Assembly: GCA_019240525.1 (NCBI GenBank)
Contig: JAFAYE010000001.1
Location: 2,267,300 to 2,331,299, forward strand
Length of the DNA: 64,000 bases
DNA from: Candidatus Eremiobacterota bacterium
GTDB taxonomy: Bacteria > Vulcanimicrobiota > Vulcanimicrobiia > Vulcanimicrobiales > Vulcanimicrobiaceae
Reading direction: 5' to 3'
Shown one piece after another: positions 8,619 to 17,140 of this stretch. The number at the start of each line of letters is the position of its first letter. Position 1 is the stretch's first letter. The notes beneath the pieces are model-generated. The model was not told where the DNA came from. It saw nothing but the letters and a program-made list of their open reading frames with translations, and searched no databases. The position numbers were made by a program, and so were the translations under genes.

Positions 8619-9620
8619 CTATCTTCGGACTGCCACCGTTCCGAGCGGCACGTCGAAGTTGCCCGTGAAGACCGCAATGGCCGAACCGCCGGCTGGGTAC
8701 TTGAAGACCTCGCCGTCATCGTTACCTGCATCCGCGCAATAGATAAGGCCCTTCACGATCCAGGTTTGCGCGCAATCGCTGGAAGTCGAAAGGGACACGG
8801 TGTCCTCCAACGTCGCTTTCGTTCCGCTCACGGTATACCGATAGATCGCGTTCGCTATCTGATCGGTAACGGCGAGATACGTGCCGTCCCACTGCACCGA
8901 GCCGGGGAACTCGACGTGGTTACTCGTGATGATTTTTTGGACTTTTGTGCTGCCTTGCGGTAGTTCGTCGAGTTGGAACTGTGAGTCGACGGTAAACCCG
9001 TCGAAGAAGAGATTCCCGTTTTCGTCGTAGCCGTCGAAGTACTCTCTGGCTAGCGGCGACTTAAAAACAGTGCCCGAACCACTCGCGTTCTTGAAGACGA
9101 CGATGTCGCCGCCGCCTGCCCCGCTTAAGATTCCGACCGCAAGGTCGCCGCTGCTATCCATCGCGCAACTGGAGGGCATACCGACGGAAACGGAAAGCGT
9201 CTTGATCGGCTTCTTGAGAACGTCATACTCGACGATGTCGGTATCGCCGGCGACGTCCCAAAAGCTCTTCTTCCCATAGCCGTAGAGAACGTTCGTACAG
9301 CCTTGGCCGCCATCGCCCCTAATCGAACCGATCTCCTTCACGCTAGTCGGATAGTCGAAAATGCTGGCATAGGTGCCGTAGTCATTGAAGATATACTCGA
9401 AGTGCTTCGCCTTCGTCGACGCATCGGGAGCGATCGTCGCAAACCGAGGCAGCGTCCTGACTTCTGCTGCCGTTACCGGCCTTCCGTTCACTGCGAGCGT
9501 CCGACCGATGTATCGGACGTCGGGCGCAACGGTCGACGGTGCGATCGCCGAGCTCCCGGTGCATGCCGAGCATAACTCCAGTGCGACCAGAGCACCGGCG
9601 CATTTAACGAAGCCATTCAT
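8619..9620 (-). CDS. Predicted beta-propeller exported protein
   Basis: A 333-residue exported protein. I use the ATG at 9618-9620 because GGAG lies 8 bases upstream and a signal peptide (MNGFVKCAGALVALELCSAC) begins there; the longer frame to 9716 adds an unlikely basic leader. The signal ends in a lipobox-like CSAC. The body is beta-rich and shares an ordered set of motifs with the lipoprotein at 3064-4023 (GDLAV, GDIVVF, YDENGNLFF, LPQGSTKVQ, SVQW), so the two are paralogues. No catalytic motif is visible. Confidence 0.75.
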   Translation of the reverse strand: MNGFVKCAGALVALELCSACTGSSAIAPSTVAPDVRYIGRTLAVNGRPVTAAEVRTLPRFATIAPDASTKAKHFEYIFNDYGTYASIFDYPTSVKEIGSIRGDGGQGCTNVLYGYGKKSFWDVAGDTDIVEYDVLKKPIKTLSVSVGMPSSCAMDSSGDLAVGILSGAGGGDIVVFKNASGSGTVFKSPLAREYFDGYDENGNLFFDGFTVDSQFQLDELPQGSTKVQKIITSNHVEFPGSVQWDGTYLAVTDQIANAIYRYTVSGTKATLEDTVSLSTSSDCAQTWIVKGLIYCADAGNDDGEVFKYPAGGSAIAVFTGNFDVPLGTVAVRR

Positions 9621-9642
9621 AATGGTTACTCCTTGCAGCACC

Positions 9643-10851
9643 CTATAATGGCGGCGGAATGCACTTTCCTTTTTTGCTGCGGCACGTCGCAACGTAAACC
9701 GGAGTACCCCCACCAAATGGAGAACCGGCTACCGGGGTCAACTCGCCGCTGTTCGCATTGATCGTGTAAGCGGAAACATTGTCGGAGTTGAGGTTGGCCG
9801 CGTAAGCGAACTTCCCCGCTGGGTCGACCGCCACGCCATAGGGATGGTTGCCCGCCGCAAATGGAGAGCCGGTCACCGCAGTCAGCGCGCCGCTGCTCGG
9901 ATCGATCGAATAGCCGGAAATAGCGTCAGTGCTCTGGTCGGAGACATAGGCGAACTTACCATTAGGCTCAATCGCCATGTCAGTGGGAACGCTACCTGCC
10001 ACGAACGGAGATCCCGTTATGGGCGTCAGCACGCCGTCCGCGTCGATCGTGTAGCCGGAAACATTATTGCCGCCGAAGTTAACCACATAGGCGAACTTCC
10101 CAGAAGGATCGATTGCTTCGCCAACCGGCCCCGTGCCGGTAGCAAATGGCGAACCCGTAACCGGTGTCAACGCACCGCTGGACTTGTTGATGGCGTAGCC
10201 GGACACAGTCTTGGAACCATGGTTGGTCACATAGACAAAACTGCCCTTAGGATCGACCACCACCCACACGGACTCAGAACCGGCTCCGAACGGTGACCCT
10301 TTCACCGGCTTCAGCGCGCCGCTGCTCGCGTCAATTCGGTACGCCGAAACATTATCGGAACCAATGTTTGCCGCGTAAACGAACTTGCCCGTCGGATCGA
10401 CTGCAACGGTCTGCGGCGTCGTACCCGCGTTAAAAGGCGACCCAGCAACGGGTGCCAGCTCGCCGTTAGCAGCGTTTATTGTGTACCCGGAGATATTGTT
10501 TGACCCAGGATTGGCTACGTAGGCGAATCTACCCTTAGCATCGATTGCAATGATTTGGGGCGTCGTACCCGCAGCAAATGGAGAGCCGGGCACCGGCGTC
10601 AGCGCACCGCTCGTCGTGTCGATCGCATAGGCAGAAATACTATTAGACCCACCGTTTGAGACATAAGCGAACTCAAGCGCGCCTTTGCGGCCCAACATGC
10701 CGGGCGCGGCGTGACGCGTCTGCGCGTTGGGAGCTTGGGCGGCCCCAGGCACAGAGAAGGATGCGTTACCGCCTGGAGCCCCGCATCCGGCCAAAAATAC
10801 GGTGCTGATAGCGAGCGTCATGAAGACGCGCGAAGTCCGCATAGGTTTCAT
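9643..10851 (-). CDS. Seven-bladed YVTN/lactonase-like beta-propeller lipoprotein
   Basis: A 402-residue lipoprotein (signal, lipobox FLAGC) with seven repeats of about 44 residues ending in V/I-S-A/G-Y strands and separated by G-A-L-T-P-V-x-G-S-P-F-A-A/T-G linkers. It is the same architecture as 5750-6880, in opposite orientation. AAAGG lies 8 bases before the ATG at 10849-10851. The C-terminal tail RSKKGKCIPPPL is basic and carries a lone cysteine that the other copy lacks. A surface role is likely; enzyme activity is not implied by the fold alone. Confidence 0.85.
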   Translation of the reverse strand: MKPMRTSRVFMTLAISTVFLAGCGAPGGNASFSVPGAAQAPNAQTRHAAPGMLGRKGALEFAYVSNGGSNSISAYAIDTTSGALTPVPGSPFAAGTTPQIIAIDAKGRFAYVANPGSNNISGYTINAANGELAPVAGSPFNAGTTPQTVAVDPTGKFVYAANIGSDNVSAYRIDASSGALKPVKGSPFGAGSESVWVVVDPKGSFVYVTNHGSKTVSGYAINKSSGALTPVTGSPFATGTGPVGEAIDPSGKFAYVVNFGGNNVSGYTIDADGVLTPITGSPFVAGSVPTDMAIEPNGKFAYVSDQSTDAISGYSIDPSSGALTAVTGSPFAAGNHPYGVAVDPAGKFAYAANLNSDNVSAYTINANSGELTPVAGSPFGGGTPVYVATCRSKKGKCIPPPL

Positions 10852-10897
10852 GTTCGAGCCTTTCTATAAAGTTGGTTTAAATTTTATTAAATTCGAG

Positions 10898-11389
10898 CTA
10901 CTGCTTTGTACACGTCGTTACCGCGTTACGGACGTTGCCCTGCTCGTCGTAAAACTGACTCGAGGAGCGCATTGCATCTCCTGTCCGCGAGACTTGGATG
11001 TCAAAGCGCTTGCGCCCTTGATTGTCGAGCGCCGGCCACATCTCGATGTACGTTGCGTTGTCGGGGTCCAACGACGTGGTCTGCGCGATGTCGCTGGCGC
11101 CGGAGTCGAAGATCGATATATCGATGTACGCTTTGAGCACGTGGCTCCAGCGCTCGTAGGATGTCGCGGAGTTGGAACCCGCTCTACGCGTGACAAACCA
11201 GTTGCCTTGCTGCGTTTCGGTAGAGATAGTCGTCGCTCCGGGAACGGAGACGCACCGCCACGTGCCGAGATGTGAGCGCAGTTTGGCCTGCTGAGTCAGG
11301 TCGAATTGCGTGTACCCCGGCGGACTTGTCTGCGCAACCGCCGGCAAAGTGAAAAACGCACACAGAGCAGCGGTGAGAACGAGACGCAT
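10898..11389 (-). CDS. Small secreted protein, lipocalin-like beta-rich domain
   Basis: A 163-residue protein with a classical signal peptide cleaved after AVA (MRLVLTAALCAFFTLPAVAQ). The mature part begins with a helical stretch and LGTWRCVSVPG, then alternating strands ending in a CTKQ tail; two cysteines, near residues 46 and 161, could pair. The pattern of a LGTWxC start followed by strands is seen in several small secreted families with a lipocalin-like barrel, but I cannot place it in one. AGGAG lies 6 bases before the ATG. It follows the VOC gene by 9 bp on the same strand, so the two are probably co-transcribed. Confidence 0.6.
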   Translation of the reverse strand: MRLVLTAALCAFFTLPAVAQTSPPGYTQFDLTQQAKLRSHLGTWRCVSVPGATTISTETQQGNWFVTRRAGSNSATSYERWSHVLKAYIDISIFDSGASDIAQTTSLDPDNATYIEMWPALDNQGRKRFDIQVSRTGDAMRSSSQFYDEQGNVRNAVTTCTKQ

Positions 11390-11398
11390 ATGCAGCTC

Positions 11399-11797
11399 CT
11401 ATTCGGCGGGCCCGGCAAAGAGAAGAAGATTTCCATCGGGATCCAGCACGATGAAAGTGCTGGCGCCCCATGCCTCCCTTTTCAGGGGCTGATGGAAGTG
11501 CACGCCTTCTGACTGATAATCGCTATACAGGCGCTTGATCTCATCAACAGTAGCGACGGTGATGGCGGCGGAAATCAAATCTTCGCGCTTACGAATATCG
11601 CCGGCGAATACCGATTCCCGGACCTGCCGCAATGCAAACCGAGCGTCATCACGACTGACTTGGCCATAGAATGGCGGATCGCCGTAAACGAAGTCGACCG
11701 TGAACCCGAGTTTCGTAGTGAAGAACTCACAAGAAGCCTCGATATCGGCTACGAAGAGCGACGCGGCGATCGAGGTGAGGATCGGCCGCTGATTCAT
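11399..11797 (-). CDS. VOC-family (glyoxalase/bleomycin-resistance fold) protein
   Basis: A 132-residue single-domain protein of the vicinal oxygen chelate superfamily: SLFVADIEASCEFFTTKLGF at the N-terminus is the usual first beta-alpha unit, and FIVLDPDGNLLLFAGP is the typical last strand with its metal-site glutamate replaced by a non-acidic residue. Metal ligands are not all evident, so it could be an enzyme or a binding protein. It is upstream of and co-directional with the secreted protein at 10898-11389. Confidence 0.75.
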   Translation of the reverse strand: MNQRPILTSIAASLFVADIEASCEFFTTKLGFTVDFVYGDPPFYGQVSRDDARFALRQVRESVFAGDIRKREDLISAAITVATVDEIKRLYSDYQSEGVHFHQPLKREAWGASTFIVLDPDGNLLLFAGPAE

Positions 11798-11919
11798 AAG
11801 GTCCGCGCTTGGTTCGGTGGGAATGACGCTCGTTCCTGATGACGGCCACCAGGCGCGAAGTAGGGAAATGCGAACGAGCGTCTGAATGCCCGCTCGATCA
11901 TAGAAAGGACCCTAAAATC

Positions 11920-12387
11920 ATGCGCTATTCGTATTTGCTCCTGAGCGCGATTGTGCTTTCAAGCTGTTCGGCGCAGACCGCGGGATCGTTGCCGCAGTCG
12001 AACGGTTTCCAGGCGCAGCGTGCCGGCGCTCCCGGAGCGAAGCCAAAGATTAAGAAAATTAGCCGCATCGACGCGGCGCAATACCAAACGATCACTATTT
12101 CCGGAAGCGGCTTCGGCACGATGAGTGCGTACAACGGGGACTCGGCTTATCTTCAGATACTCGATTTGACCGGCAAGTGGAGCGCGGGATATGTCAGCAG
12201 CTCCCAAACCGACTCAGTATACTTGGACGTCACCGGCTGGACCGATAACACGATTACGATCGCCGGTTTCACCGGCGAGTACGGTCAGAGCAACTGGACC
12301 CTCAACAAGGGCGATAAGCTCGAGGTCAACGTCTGGAACGCCCAGACTGGAAGCGGACCTGGAACGAAAGACGCAAGGGTCAGATAG
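11920..12387 (+). CDS. Small lipoprotein with IPT/TIG-like domain
   Basis: A 155-residue lipoprotein. The ATG at 11920 has AAGGA about 10 bases upstream and begins a signal peptide with lipobox LSSC. The mature part contains KPKIKKISRIDAAQYQTITISGSGFG, the opening strand pair typical of an Ig-like IPT/TIG domain, then NTITIAGFTG and LEVNVWNAQTG strands that close the sandwich. Such domains bind ligands or act as spacers outside the cell. No partner is obvious next to it. Confidence 0.65.
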   Translation: MRYSYLLLSAIVLSSCSAQTAGSLPQSNGFQAQRAGAPGAKPKIKKISRIDAAQYQTITISGSGFGTMSAYNGDSAYLQILDLTGKWSAGYVSSSQTDSVYLDVTGWTDNTITIAGFTGEYGQSNWTLNKGDKLEVNVWNAQTGSGPGTKDARVR

Positions 12388-12467
12388 AACGCCAGCTCAA
12401 TAGCCTGTCACAGGGCCGGGTATCGCGGCGTTTCCACGATACAACGCTGCAGCGAGGAGAACGATTT

Positions 12468-13094
12468 ATGAAGGCACCACTGACGGTGGCCCTTTTCGCG
12501 GCTTTCTGGGCTTTCGCCGCGCCCGCCCTGGCCGACGAGGACGCGACCAATCACGGTCCGCTCACGCCGACCGAGTCGCAGTTCGTGCAATCGGTGCAGC
12601 GCGACCTTACCGCGCGCTTTCCGCATGTAACCGACGCCGAGAAGGCCGGGTACGTGCGCTATACCAATCCCGACGACACCGGAGCGATCAGCTACGCCAA
12701 CCGGCAATGGAACTCGGACCCGACGCATCCCAGCCAGCTCTGGTATGACAAGGATGGAAATTTGATGGGTGCCGACTTTTCGGTGCCCCGCCCTAATCAG
12801 GAAGCACGGCCGAAACTCTGGGGAATCGATCCCGGTCGCTGGTACGAGTTCAATGGGCACGTCCACTACGTAGTCACCGAACCCGGCAGCGGCAAGTCGG
12901 TGTACGACCAATGGGTTTGGAACCGCGACTTCGTTGATGCCGGAGGCAGCCTATCGAACCCGTCGGCGGATACGCTGGTCAAACTCGGAAGAGTCCCGAG
13001 CGCGTCGTACGTAACGACGATCTTCGAATACCCAACGATCTGGGATCTCATCGTGTGGGTGAAACCACACCCGGCCGGGCTTCTCCACTGGTGA
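12468..13094 (+). CDS. Secreted protein of unknown family (paralogue of 36560-37234)
   Basis: A 208-residue protein with a signal peptide ending PALADE. It begins after GAGGAG at 8 bases. Aligned with the protein at 36560-37234 it shares SQFVQSVQRDLTARFP, AGYVRYTN-(D/E)D, AISYANRQW, HPSQLWYDKDGNL-GADFSV, GIDPGRWYEFNGHVHYVV and, at the C-terminus, PTIWDLIVWVKPHP. I do not recognise the family. Conserved Trp, His and Tyr residues (W, HVHY) may form a binding site. No cofactor motif is seen. Confidence 0.65.
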   Translation: MKAPLTVALFAAFWAFAAPALADEDATNHGPLTPTESQFVQSVQRDLTARFPHVTDAEKAGYVRYTNPDDTGAISYANRQWNSDPTHPSQLWYDKDGNLMGADFSVPRPNQEARPKLWGIDPGRWYEFNGHVHYVVTEPGSGKSVYDQWVWNRDFVDAGGSLSNPSADTLVKLGRVPSASYVTTIFEYPTIWDLIVWVKPHPAGLLHW

Positions 13095-13113
13095 GATTCG
13101 GAGCCCGAGTCCG

Positions 13114-13884
13114 GTGACGCGCGACTTCGGGCGACACGTGTACGGCGCCGCCGCCGTTTTTTTTGGATTGCTGACGCTCTATTGGCGTCACGACGTCAAC
13201 CCCTGGCAGCAGTTTCAAGCGCTGGCGACCACTCCTTACCGCGAGCCAATCAACGACCTCGTCGCTACGTTCGCAATTGCCGGAGGCATTGCGATTCAGC
13301 GACAGGCATGGGCACGACTCGGTGCGTTGCTATTGGGAGCTCTCTACCTCTTTTGCGCGCTGTCGTGTTTACCGGGCATCGTCCAAGCGCCGCGCGTGTA
13401 CAATAGCTGGGGTAATTTCTTCGAGCAATTTTCGATGTTTTCCGGAGCGATCATCGTGTACGCAAGCGTGGCGGCAGGCCGATTGACGGGGACGATCGCG
13501 ACGGCCGAGATCGGGCGCGCGTTTTTTGGAATCTGCGTGCTCTCATTCACGCTCGAGCAGGCCTTCTATTTGCACGCGACGGCCGGCTTGGTTCCAAAGT
13601 GGATTCCTCCCGGACAAACGTTTTGGGCGGTCGCGACCACGATCGCTTTCGGGCTTGCCGCCATTGCGATTCTGTCGGGGCGTCTCGCCCTTCTCGCGTC
13701 TCGTCTCCTTACGGCGATGCTACTGCTCTTTGGGATACTGCTCTGGCTTCCGACGCTTTTCGTAACGCCGCCCAATCACTTCGACTGGTCGGAAAATGCC
13801 GAAAATCTGGCGATTGCCGGCGTCGCTTGGATTCTTGCCGATCATTTGCAGGGAGCGAGGCGAGTCGGCGTTCGAAGGGGCTGA
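13114..13884 (+). CDS. DoxX-like integral membrane protein
   Basis: A 256-residue membrane protein with about six hydrophobic segments, beginning VYGAAAVFFGLLTLYW and including LGALLLGALYLFCALSCLPGI, FFGICVLSFTLEQAFYL and LLTAMLLLFGILLWLP. The pattern is that of DoxX-type small membrane proteins, whose members work in thiosulfate or quinone redox or are uncharacterised. GGAG lies 10 bases before the GTG start. It follows the secreted protein at 12468 by 19 bp on the same strand. Confidence 0.55.
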   Translation: MTRDFGRHVYGAAAVFFGLLTLYWRHDVNPWQQFQALATTPYREPINDLVATFAIAGGIAIQRQAWARLGALLLGALYLFCALSCLPGIVQAPRVYNSWGNFFEQFSMFSGAIIVYASVAAGRLTGTIATAEIGRAFFGICVLSFTLEQAFYLHATAGLVPKWIPPGQTFWAVATTIAFGLAAIAILSGRLALLASRLLTAMLLLFGILLWLPTLFVTPPNHFDWSENAENLAIAGVAWILADHLQGARRVGVRRG

Positions 13885-13891
13885 GCGCCGA

Positions 13892-14845
13892 TCACCAGGA
13901 GATCACGATGCGGCCATTCCCTGGAGGGGCCGCGCCCCGCAGATTCTTTACTCGAGTCGCGCTCGCCTCAGTGAAAGACGAGCCGCCGGCGCCGCCGCCT
14001 CCGCCACCCTCGCCACTGGTGCTTGAGGACCCCGAGCCTCCGCCGCCGCCGCCATAGTAACCTCCGCCGGCGCCTCCGCCGCCGCCCCCGCCGGATTTGT
14101 TGCTGCCACCGCCCGAACCGCCAAGACCGAGGGAACCGCGTTGCCCACGGTCGCCATGCTGAGATACGTCCCGACGTGAAGCACGGCCGCCTCTTCCGCC
14201 GTTCTTTTGAGTGCCGCCCCTTCCACCGAAACCCGAGGGGCCGTTGCGATAGCGGTCGCCGCCGCCATTGGCGCCGATGGGGCCGCCCCCGGCTCCGCCG
14301 TCGCCGTAGCCGTAGTTGCCGTACCCGCCCGAGCCGCCGCCGCCTCCAGCAACCAAAACGCGGTTGCTCAACCCATCCCCGTTCTGCCGTATGTCCGAAG
14401 CGCCGCCGCCTCCGCTGCCGCCATCCGCGCTAAAATGGCCTATTCCACCGGTTCCCCCTCCGTTGAAACCGCCGCTGCCGCCAGACGCACCGCCGCTGGC
14501 GCCCCCTTCGCCACCCACGAAAACGGCAAGCTTTTCTCCGGGCGTCACCGGAATGGTCGCCTTTACTCGGCCGCCGTTGCCGCCGACGTAGCGCTTACCG
14601 CTCGGTCCGCCGGCACCGCTGGCGACGACTGTAATCTTCGTTACGCCGGCGGGCACTTTGAACGATTGCTCCGCGCCGACATAGCTAAACGTTTTTTGAT
14701 GCGAAGCAATGCCCGCGGCCGCGATTGTGCTAGGCGTCGCGACGCCGCTGAAACTATTCCCGCAACCTGACAACAACGCTGCGAGCGCGCACCCACTGAG
14801 CGCAAAGCTTCGATTTAATCGTTGCCGGGCGATCCGCCGCCGCAT
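13892..14845 (-). CDS. Glycine-rich lipoprotein
   Basis: A 317-residue exported lipoprotein (lipobox LLSGC), then a short beta segment (KTFSYVGAEQSFKVPAGVTKITVVASGAGG) that fits a Gly-rich cell-surface family, followed by a very long glycine/serine tract. Its ATG at 14843-14845 shares one base with the stop codon (TGA at 14845-14847) of the small frame at 14845-15021, so translation is probably coupled. The opening strands resemble those of bacterial glycine-rich (PF21722-type) proteins. The low-complexity tract produces many false frames on the other strand. Confidence 0.8.
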   Translation of the reverse strand: MRRRIARQRLNRSFALSGCALAALLSGCGNSFSGVATPSTIAAAGIASHQKTFSYVGAEQSFKVPAGVTKITVVASGAGGPSGKRYVGGNGGRVKATIPVTPGEKLAVFVGGEGGASGGASGGSGGFNGGGTGGIGHFSADGGSGGGGASDIRQNGDGLSNRVLVAGGGGGSGGYGNYGYGDGGAGGGPIGANGGGDRYRNGPSGFGGRGGTQKNGGRGGRASRRDVSQHGDRGQRGSLGLGGSGGGSNKSGGGGGGGAGGGYYGGGGGGSGSSSTSGEGGGGGGAGGSSFTEASATRVKNLRGAAPPGNGRIVISW

Positions 14846-15021
14846 CAACGTCCGGTCCGGGCCGAGGGGCCGGCACCACCGACCATCATGCGAAGGCTCA
14901 GCGCGATTGAGATGAGTGAAAGCGCGACCGCTTTATTGATTGTTTCTTGGCTCGGGTGGCCGTGTGTAACGTCGTGCCAAGCTTTTTCCAACGCATGTCG
15001 TCCCTGTAATGTGGTCGGCAT
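14845..15021 (-). CDS. Small protein, 58 residues, coupled to the glycine-rich lipoprotein
   Basis: A short frame from ATG 15019-15021 to TGA 14845-14847. A GGAG ribosome site lies 8 bases upstream. It has a soluble charged half and a hydrophobic stretch (INKAVALSLISIALSLRMM), compatible with one membrane helix. Its stop overlaps the start of the next gene (TGATG), which supports that it is translated. No known family is recognised. Confidence 0.45.
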   Translation of the reverse strand: MPTTLQGRHALEKAWHDVTHGHPSQETINKAVALSLISIALSLRMMVGGAGPSARTGR

Positions 15022-15175
15022 CTTCAGCGCTCCATTCCGCGCAGGTCTGCTGCGCAGTCGTTGATGTCAAAGACGCAGAAGTTCCACGCCGCGCGAGCGG
15101 ATTCCATCGCCTTCAGGCTTTTTTCACGACCGCTCCGTATGATGGCTACGGAATGCTGACGGAGGACTCTCTGAC

Positions 15176-15451
15176 GTGACCAAAACCCGCTCATCCTTGA
15201 CCCGGCGATCCTTCCTTGGCGGCGTTGTGATGCTACCCACGCTTGCGGGGCTGCTCGCTGCGAAAGCCGCGGCCGACTCGAAGGCCTCGCCTGCGTCGAT
15301 GCACTATCAGACGTCACCCAACGGCAGCATGCAGTGCTCGAAATGCCAGTTTTTTATTCCTGGCCAGGACGCACAATCCAATGGAACTTGCCGCGTGGTC
15401 GATGGTTCGATCTCCCCCAGCGGCTATTGCATCGCCTTTACCGCCAAATAG
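15176..15451 (+). CDS. High-potential iron-sulfur protein (HiPIP), Tat-exported
   Basis: A 91-residue protein with a twin-arginine signal (LTRRSFLGG, arginines at 10-11) followed by a hydrophobic stretch. The mature domain has four cysteines at 54, 57, 72 and 85, with an SKCQFF and GYCIAF context, which is the HiPIP 4Fe-4S ligand set. HiPIPs are periplasmic electron carriers, usually between a cytochrome bc1-like complex and an oxidase or photosynthetic reaction centre. GTG is used as start. A 9-bp gap separates it from the downstream lipoprotein at 15460, whose GGAG ribosome site overlaps the HiPIP stop. Confidence 0.82.
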   Translation: MTKTRSSLTRRSFLGGVVMLPTLAGLLAAKAAADSKASPASMHYQTSPNGSMQCSKCQFFIPGQDAQSNGTCRVVDGSISPSGYCIAFTAK

Positions 15452-15459
15452 GAGTTTCG

Positions 15460-16593
15460 ATGTTCACCAATTTCTACGCGACGGTACGCGTCGCGGTCGC
15501 CGTTGCCATTGCGTCAACAGTCAGCGCTTGCAGCAGCTACGCGATGTCGCCTCTCGGTCAGCGAGCGGTCGACTCACCCGACCGCCCTCTGTCGGAGTCG
15601 CTCGCTTCGGACGTCTCGGTGTTGAAAACACTCACCAAGCAAGTCGTGATCGGTTCGGCCGTGGATCCGGTCAATGGCGCACAAAATCCATACGGATTGA
15701 CGGTTGCACCAGCGACGGCAGGCGCTTTGACGGCGGGCGATTTGGTCGTCTGTAACTTCAACGCGAAATCGAACGTGCAGGGCACCGGCAAGTCGATCGT
15801 CGCGCTGCATGCGGTTCCAAACTCTACGCCCATCCACCTTTCGGCGACGAAATCGTTGCTCGGCTGCGACGCGATCGCGCTGGACGGTACCGACACGATG
15901 TGGGCTTCATCGATGGTAGGCAACGACAATCCGGTCCTCGACGCAACCGGCAAGCTCATCGTAAACATCTCCGGCAAGCCGTTCGACCAACCGTGGGGCC
16001 AAGTCTACGCGCAGCCCTCCTCGGGCTCACCGGCTTTCTACGAATCGAACGCCGGCGATGGCAGCATCGTTCGCATCAACTTGGGATCGAAGTTCACCTA
16101 CGACGTCATTGCAACGGGTTTTCCGGTCAACCATGGAAAGCCGGGAACCGCTTTGGCGCCGTCGGGGCTCGCGTACGATTCGAGCATCGACACGCTGTAT
16201 TTCGCCGACGGTCAAAATAACACGGTCGTTGCCTTCAAGAACGTATCGACCATTCCCAAGGGCGGCATCAAAGCGGTCGACGGCGGCATGAAGTTCGGCG
16301 GCCCATCGGGGGACGACGCGCACATTCTCTTCGCCGGCTCGCCGTTAAATGGTCCGATCAGCACGGCGTTGCTGCCCGACGGCAATCTTGTCGTGGGCAA
16401 TACGCTCGACCCCACCGGCAAGAATTTGCTCGTCGAGCTCTCGGTTTCGGGCAAGGTTCTTGACGTGCGCAACGTCGACAAGGGCGCGAGCGGCGCGCTT
16501 TTCGGCATCGTCGCAACCGGCTCGAGCAACGCGAATACGAAAATTTACTTCAACGACGATAATGACAACAACGTTCAGGTGTTGGAACGCTGA
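15460..16593 (+). CDS. Secreted lipoprotein, beta-propeller-like (paralogue of 7457-8611)
   Basis: A 377-residue lipoprotein starting at ATG 15460, with GGAG at 15451-15454. Signal peptide with VSAC lipobox. It aligns along its whole length with the protein at 7457-8611, including VLKTLTKQVVIGSAVDP, LVVCNFNAKS, SPSGLAYDSSIDTLYF-like strands and the LLPDGNLVVGNT element. The upstream neighbour is the HiPIP gene, and close spacing suggests co-transcription. Function unknown; the propeller-like strands are the only structural clue. Confidence 0.78.
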   Translation: MFTNFYATVRVAVAVAIASTVSACSSYAMSPLGQRAVDSPDRPLSESLASDVSVLKTLTKQVVIGSAVDPVNGAQNPYGLTVAPATAGALTAGDLVVCNFNAKSNVQGTGKSIVALHAVPNSTPIHLSATKSLLGCDAIALDGTDTMWASSMVGNDNPVLDATGKLIVNISGKPFDQPWGQVYAQPSSGSPAFYESNAGDGSIVRINLGSKFTYDVIATGFPVNHGKPGTALAPSGLAYDSSIDTLYFADGQNNTVVAFKNVSTIPKGGIKAVDGGMKFGGPSGDDAHILFAGSPLNGPISTALLPDGNLVVGNTLDPTGKNLLVELSVSGKVLDVRNVDKGASGALFGIVATGSSNANTKIYFNDDNDNNVQVLER

Positions 16594-16604
16594 TGCCGGG
16601 CCGT

Positions 16605-17042
16605 TTACCGCTTTGCGTGCGCGATCGTAATCGTCGTCTTGCCGGTTGCCGACGTGATCGAGACCGAAGTCTGATCGTTATCGGGCCCAACTGAGAAAAT
16701 AGCGCTCTCGACCGGCGCGGTCATGTGCGCCTTTTCAGAACCGGCCGGCATGTGCTGCTGATACCAGGCATATACCGTGGCGAACGAATCGTTGGTCGTC
16801 ATCACCGTGCCCGATTGCCCCTGACTCGTGGCGGAGTACGCAGTCGTCGCGCCGGGATAGTTCGGGATGCTGCCGGCGGGTGCGGCCGTCGTCGTAGCCG
16901 CTGCCGTCGTAGCCGCGGCGTCTGCGGATGCTGGGCTGCTGACGGTATTCGTTTGATCCGAAGTGTTGGACGACGATTTGCCCGCGCAAGCAGCCACGGC
17001 AAACATCGTGGCGACCAGCAGCGAGAGCTTGAGAAACTGCAT
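16605..17042 (-). CDS. Small lipoprotein with threonine/alanine-rich linker
   Basis: A 145-residue lipoprotein with lipobox VAAC at about residue 19, a low-complexity Ser/Thr/Ala linker to about residue 60, then a compact C-terminal domain with TNDSFATVYAWYQQHMPAGSE and SVSITSATGKTTITIAHAKR. GAGGAG lies shortly before the ATG at 17040-17042. The domain resembles a recurring soil-bacterial lipoprotein pattern (YPGA-x-DSF-x-x-VYAWY), whose role is not known. Confidence 0.65.
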   Translation of the reverse strand: MQFLKLSLLVATMFAVAACAGKSSSNTSDQTNTVSSPASADAAATTAAATTTAAPAGSIPNYPGATTAYSATSQGQSGTVMTTNDSFATVYAWYQQHMPAGSEKAHMTAPVESAIFSVGPDNDQTSVSITSATGKTTITIAHAKR

Positions 17043-17140
17043 GAAATCTCCTCACATACGAGAGCCGCATCAACGAGCGGACGCTCGGCCTCTTTTGGTG
17101 CGGAGTCGACTTCTCCTGCGGCAAGCTCGACCCCGCGATT

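Noticed and set aside
14000-14600. Proline- and arginine-rich plus-strand frames
   Set aside because: Antisense of the glycine-rich tract.
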